A stretch of 8,163 bases of DNA from an uncultured Lachnospiraceae bacterium (GTDB lineage Bacteria > Bacillota_A > Clostridia > Lachnospirales > Lachnospiraceae), in the NCBI GenBank assembly GCA_910587495.1, contig CAJUMT010000158.1, positions 1 to 8,163 on the forward strand. The letters run 5' to 3'. Each line of letters starts with the position of its first letter. Positions within the stretch are counted from its first letter, which is position 1. Below, in pieces: positions 5,354 to 8,163 of this stretch. A program made the position numbers and the translations under genes. Under the pieces are notes generated by a model, which was not told the DNA's origin, made no database searches, and worked only from the letters and a program-made list of their open reading frames with translations.

Positions 5354-6272
5354 GATCCTGAATCACATTAAGAGTATCCAGGATACGCAGAAGATTACAA
5401 ATGCCATGTATCTGATCTCCTCCACAAAAATGAAGCAGGCAAAGAAACGGTTAGAAGATACCGAACCGTATTTTTATACGCTGCAGAATGTTATCAGTCA
5501 GATTCTTCGGCATCTGCCGGATATAGAACATGTCTTTATAGAAAAACCGGATGTGAAACGTACGAAAATCGGCCTTCTGGTTATGAGCGGCGACAAAGGG
5601 CTGGCAGGCGCGTTTAACCATAACATACTGAAAACTTCCCAGCAATTTATCAACAATACGGATAATGATGTAAAACTTTTTGTTGTAGGAGAGCTGGGGC
5701 GGCAATATTTTATCAAACAGAATATTCCGCTGGAAGAAAATTTCCTGTATACAGCCCAGAATCCTACTTTTAACCGTGCCCGCTGGATCGCTGAGAAACT
5801 GTTGGAAAAATACAAAAGCGGGGAATTTGACGAACTGCATGTCATTTTTACCCGCATGGAATCCAGTATTGTAAGCGTGCTGGAGGATCATATGATTCTT
5901 CCTCTGGTACGTTCTGCAGACGTGGATATTCCCTTAGACGTCCGACAGGAATATTTCTCACTGACTCCGTCGCCTGAGGAAGCCCTGGATACAATAGTTC
6001 CAAACTATATCACAGGCTTTATTTACGGCGCTTTGGTGGAATCTTTCTGCAGCGAACAATATGCCAGGATGACAGCCATGGAGTCCGCCACAAACAACGC
6101 CGAAGAATTGCTGCGGGATCTGAGAATCCAGTACAATCGTGCGCGGCAGGCGGCGATCACACAGGAGATCACGGAAGTCTGCAGCGGCACCAAGGCGCAG
6201 AAGAAGAAAAAAGGCAATAACAGCCAGGTACATTATCTTAATTCTTCTTCTTTCCATCTTGGTTCTGGTTAA
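5337..6272 (+). CDS. atpG: F1-ATP synthase subunit gamma (central stalk) with an unusual C-terminal tail
   Basis: Gamma is the rotating shaft inside alpha3beta3. The 311-residue product opens with MASPREILNHIKSIQDTQKI, the gamma N-terminal helix, has the Rossmann-like middle (VMSGDKGLAGAFN) and the C-terminal helix signature RMTAMESATNNAEEL followed by YNRARQAAITQEITEV. Homologues end about residue 285-290. Here the chain continues with AQKKKKGN and a Ser/Asn-rich tail to 311 that I cannot match to gamma. The tail begins at an A6 run (6207-6212); one extra A there would end the protein at residue 294. The ATG at 5337 lies within the end of atpA (17-base overlap) with AGGTGG at 5322-5327, so translation is probably coupled. 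A 30-base spacer leads to atpD. Confidence 0.95.
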   Translation: MASPREILNHIKSIQDTQKITNAMYLISSTKMKQAKKRLEDTEPYFYTLQNVISQILRHLPDIEHVFIEKPDVKRTKIGLLVMSGDKGLAGAFNHNILKTSQQFINNTDNDVKLFVVGELGRQYFIKQNIPLEENFLYTAQNPTFNRARWIAEKLLEKYKSGEFDELHVIFTRMESSIVSVLEDHMILPLVRSADVDIPLDVRQEYFSLTPSPEEALDTIVPNYITGFIYGALVESFCSEQYARMTAMESATNNAEELLRDLRIQYNRARQAAITQEITEVCSGTKAQKKKKGNNSQVHYLNSSSFHLGSG

Positions 6273-6302
6273 GACGATTATAACTCTGATACGAGGTGCA
6301 AA

Positions 6303-7694
6303 ATGGAAAAAGGAAAGATCATACAGGTTTCAGGACCTGTTATCGACGTATTATTTGAAAAAGGCAGCCTCCCTCATATAAAAGACGCACTGACTGTGGA
6401 TAACCACGGAAAAAAATGCGTGATGGAAGTCGCGAAACATTTAGGCGGCCGTGTGGTGCGCTGTATCATACTGTCCGCCAGTGAAGGCCTCTGCAGGGAT
6501 ATGGAAGTGGAGCAGACCGGTGCGGGCATCCGGATACCAGTAGGAGAAAAGACTTTGGGAAGACTTTTTAATGTACTGGGTCAGCCCATTGATGACGGAG
6601 AAGCAATTACAGATACAGATCTGTGGTGTATCCACAGGAATCCGCCGCTTTTTAAAGAGCAAAGCCCCGCAGTAGAAATATTAGAAACAGGCATCAAGGT
6701 GATTGACCTTCTGGCGCCTTATGCCAAAGGCGGAAAAATCGGTCTGTTCGGCGGTGCAGGCGTAGGCAAGACGGTTCTGATTCAGGAATTGATCCGCAAT
6801 ATAGCCACAGAACACGGCGGATATTCTATATTTACAGGCGTCGGAGAGCGTTCCAGGGAAGGAAACGACTTGTGGAATGAAATGAAAGCATCAGGCGTTC
6901 TAAAGAAAACCGCCCTGGTATTCGGACAGATGAACGAGCCGCCCGGGGCGCGTATGCGCGTGGCGGAGACGGGCCTTACTATGGCTGAATATTTCCGAGA
7001 TGAGATGAATCAGGATGTGCTTTTATTTATCGACAATATTTTCCGATATGTACAGGCAGGTTCAGAGGTATCTTCCCTGCTTGGTCGTATGCCTTCCGCC
7101 GTGGGTTATCAGCCTACGCTGGCAACAGAAATGGGAGAACTGCAGGAGCGCATCACTTCAACCAAAAACGGTTCCGTTACAAGTGTACAGGCAGTCTATG
7201 TGCCCGCGGATGACCTGACAGACCCGGCGCCCGCCACGACGTTTGCCCATCTGGATGCAACCACGGTACTTTCGAGAAAGATCGTGGAACAGGGAATCTA
7301 CCCGGCGGTGGACCCGCTGGAATCCACTTCCCGTATCCTGGAAGCGGACGTAGTGGGTGAACTTCACTACGAAACGGCCAGAAGGGTCCAGGAAATGCTG
7401 CAAAAATACAAAGAACTTCAGGATATCATAGCGATTCTTGGTATGGAAGAATTGTCTGATGAGGATAAAATGGTGGTCAACCGGGCCAGAAAAGTGCAGC
7501 GCTTTTTGTCCCAGCCGTTTTTTGTGGCGGAAACCTTTACCGGTGTTCCCGGAAAATATGTGTCCTTAAATGACACCATTCGGGGATTTCGCGCGATCCT
7601 GGACGGCGAGATGGATCAGTATCCGGAAGCTGCTTTCTTTAACGTGGGTACCATCGAAGAAGTCGCCGAAAAAGCAGAGTCTATGAAGGGATAA
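6303..7694 (+). CDS. atpD: F1-ATP synthase catalytic subunit beta
   Basis: The 463-residue beta subunit holds the catalytic nucleotide sites. Residues 1-80 form the beta-barrel (KIIQVSGPVIDVLFE). The nucleotide domain carries Walker A GGAGVGKT (150-157), the catalytic Glu182-Arg183 in GVGERSREGND, and LLFIDNIFRYVQAGSEVSSL with the Walker B aspartate. Near the C-terminus is the lever motif, here EELSDED (382-388) in place of the usual DELSEED. Length is normal and all key residues are present, so it should be active. The ATG at 6303 has a close, modest Shine-Dalgarno (GAGGTG, 6293-6298). It lies 30 bases after the annotated gamma stop and 12 bases before atpC, whose ribosome binding site overlaps the atpD stop codon. 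Confidence 0.97.
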   Translation: MEKGKIIQVSGPVIDVLFEKGSLPHIKDALTVDNHGKKCVMEVAKHLGGRVVRCIILSASEGLCRDMEVEQTGAGIRIPVGEKTLGRLFNVLGQPIDDGEAITDTDLWCIHRNPPLFKEQSPAVEILETGIKVIDLLAPYAKGGKIGLFGGAGVGKTVLIQELIRNIATEHGGYSIFTGVGERSREGNDLWNEMKASGVLKKTALVFGQMNEPPGARMRVAETGLTMAEYFRDEMNQDVLLFIDNIFRYVQAGSEVSSLLGRMPSAVGYQPTLATEMGELQERITSTKNGSVTSVQAVYVPADDLTDPAPATTFAHLDATTVLSRKIVEQGIYPAVDPLESTSRILEADVVGELHYETARRVQEMLQKYKELQDIIAILGMEELSDEDKMVVNRARKVQRFLSQPFFVAETFTGVPGKYVSLNDTIRGFRAILDGEMDQYPEAAFFNVGTIEEVAEKAESMKG

Positions 7695-7706
7695 AGGAGC
7701 TGGCCA

Positions 7707-8120
7707 ATGAGTACATTTCATATAAAGATTATAACCAGTACGAAAGTATTCTATGAAGGCCCCTGCTACTCGGTGGTAATTCCGGCGCTGGACGGCGAGA
7801 TGGAGATCATGGCAAACCACGCGGAGATGATTGTAGCCACCCGTCCGGGCGGTATGCGGCTTTGTACGGAAGAAAACAAAGAACCCTACCATGCCATCAT
7901 AGGACAGGGCTTCTGTCTGATCGCTAACAACCGGGCAACCCTTTTGGCGGATCAGATCGAAAAGCCGGAGGAAGTGGACGCCAATCGTGCCAGAGAGGCT
8001 TTGGAGCGCGCCCAGGAGCGGATGCGCCAGAAACAGAGCATTCAGGAGTACCATATGACCCAGGCTGCTATGGCAAGGGCGTTGGTACGGTTAAAAGAGA
8101 CCGAACGGTTTATTCATTAA
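7707..8120 (+). CDS. atpC: F1-ATP synthase subunit epsilon
   Basis: The 137-residue product has the N-terminal beta-sandwich (about 1-84; FHIKIIT, GEMEIMANHAEM) that binds gamma and the c ring, and a C-terminal helical hairpin (about 88-136) that regulates ATP hydrolysis. The hairpin contains VDANRA (90-95), matching the I/L-D-x-x-R-A ATP-binding motif of Bacillus epsilon. Glu85, Asp91, Arg94, Arg101, Arg124 and Arg128 line up with the ATP-contacting residues Glu83, Asp89, Arg92, Arg99, Arg122 and Arg126 of the thermophilic Bacillus PS3 protein, without gaps. ATP-dependent release of inhibition is therefore plausible. AAAGGAG at 7693-7699 lies seven bases before the ATG. It is the last recognisable ATP synthase gene. 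Confidence 0.95.
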   Translation: MSTFHIKIITSTKVFYEGPCYSVVIPALDGEMEIMANHAEMIVATRPGGMRLCTEENKEPYHAIIGQGFCLIANNRATLLADQIEKPEEVDANRAREALERAQERMRQKQSIQEYHMTQAAMARALVRLKETERFIH

Positions 8121-8142
8121 AAAACAAGATGGAGCAGACTTT

Positions 8143-8163
8143 ATGATCACTACACGCAGCCTG
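8143..8163 (+). CDS. Start of a further gene, cut by the window end
   Basis: An ATG at 8143 opens a frame (MITTRSL) that continues to the window end. GGAG at 8131-8134 lies eight bases upstream, and the start is 22 bases after the atpC stop with no terminator-like hairpin between, so it may be read with the operon. Seven codons are too few to identify it. Confidence 0.4.

Noticed and set aside
6207..6213. AAAAAAG, a sequence like the A-AAA-AAG slippery heptamer for programmed -1 frameshifting in atpG.
   Set aside because: The heptamer is out of phase with the gamma frame (the codons are AAA-AAA-GGC), so classic tandem slippage does not apply. The run is also short for transcriptional slippage, and no clear downstream stem-loop was seen.
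6255..6285. TATAAC with an upstream TTGG as an internal promoter for atpD.
   Set aside because: The spacing between the candidate -35 and -10 is about 14 bases, too short, and both hexamers are poor.
6139..6381. A plus-one frame across the gamma end that encodes a hydrophobic, membrane-helix-like peptide.
   Set aside because: Its only start codon lies deep inside conserved gamma coding sequence without a ribosome binding site. The hydrophobic part comes from a T-rich, pyrimidine-rich spacer and it runs into atpD.

Overview
The window is bacterial chromosome of about 48-50% GC with clostridial signatures. These are A/G-rich Shine-Dalgarno sites, a Gram-positive type SOS box in front of lexA, and LexA, a and c subunits that look like those of Clostridia, most plausibly Lachnospiraceae. 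The family-level placement is an inference from sequence style.

Left part (1-1848): the 3' end of an unrecognised acidic protein gene is followed 30 bases later by a membrane-anchored VanY-type D,D-carboxypeptidase gene (M15B). This gene runs tail-to-tail into lexA on the minus strand, and the two coding regions overlap by 12 bases. LexA has its full autocleavage apparatus, and its promoter and SOS box are readable upstream.

Middle (1849-2088): a divergent 240-base spacer carries the lexA promoter and operator on one strand. On the other it carries a candidate promoter and a hairpin-forming leader for the ATP synthase operon.

Right part (2089-8120): an F1Fo-ATP synthase operon in the order a (atpB), c (atpE), b (atpF), a fused delta-alpha gene, gamma (atpG), beta (atpD), epsilon (atpC). 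A further gene starts at 8143 and is cut by the window end. There is no atpI before atpB and no free atpH between atpF and atpA.

The main discovery is the alpha gene. Residues 1 to about 82 of the 594-residue product match the C-terminal, b-binding domain of the delta subunit (OSCP), and the rest is a complete alpha subunit. The N-terminal six-helix delta domain, which normally caps alpha3beta3, is not encoded in the window. An in-frame internal ATG at codon 82 would give a 513-residue alpha of ordinary length. The enzyme may therefore use a rearranged peripheral-stalk attachment, possibly with fused and unfused alpha chains. Other points are an unusual Lys-rich tail on gamma decided by an A6 tract, an epsilon that keeps all the residues of the Bacillus-type ATP sensor, and a c subunit without the known Na+ ligands, which suggests proton coupling.
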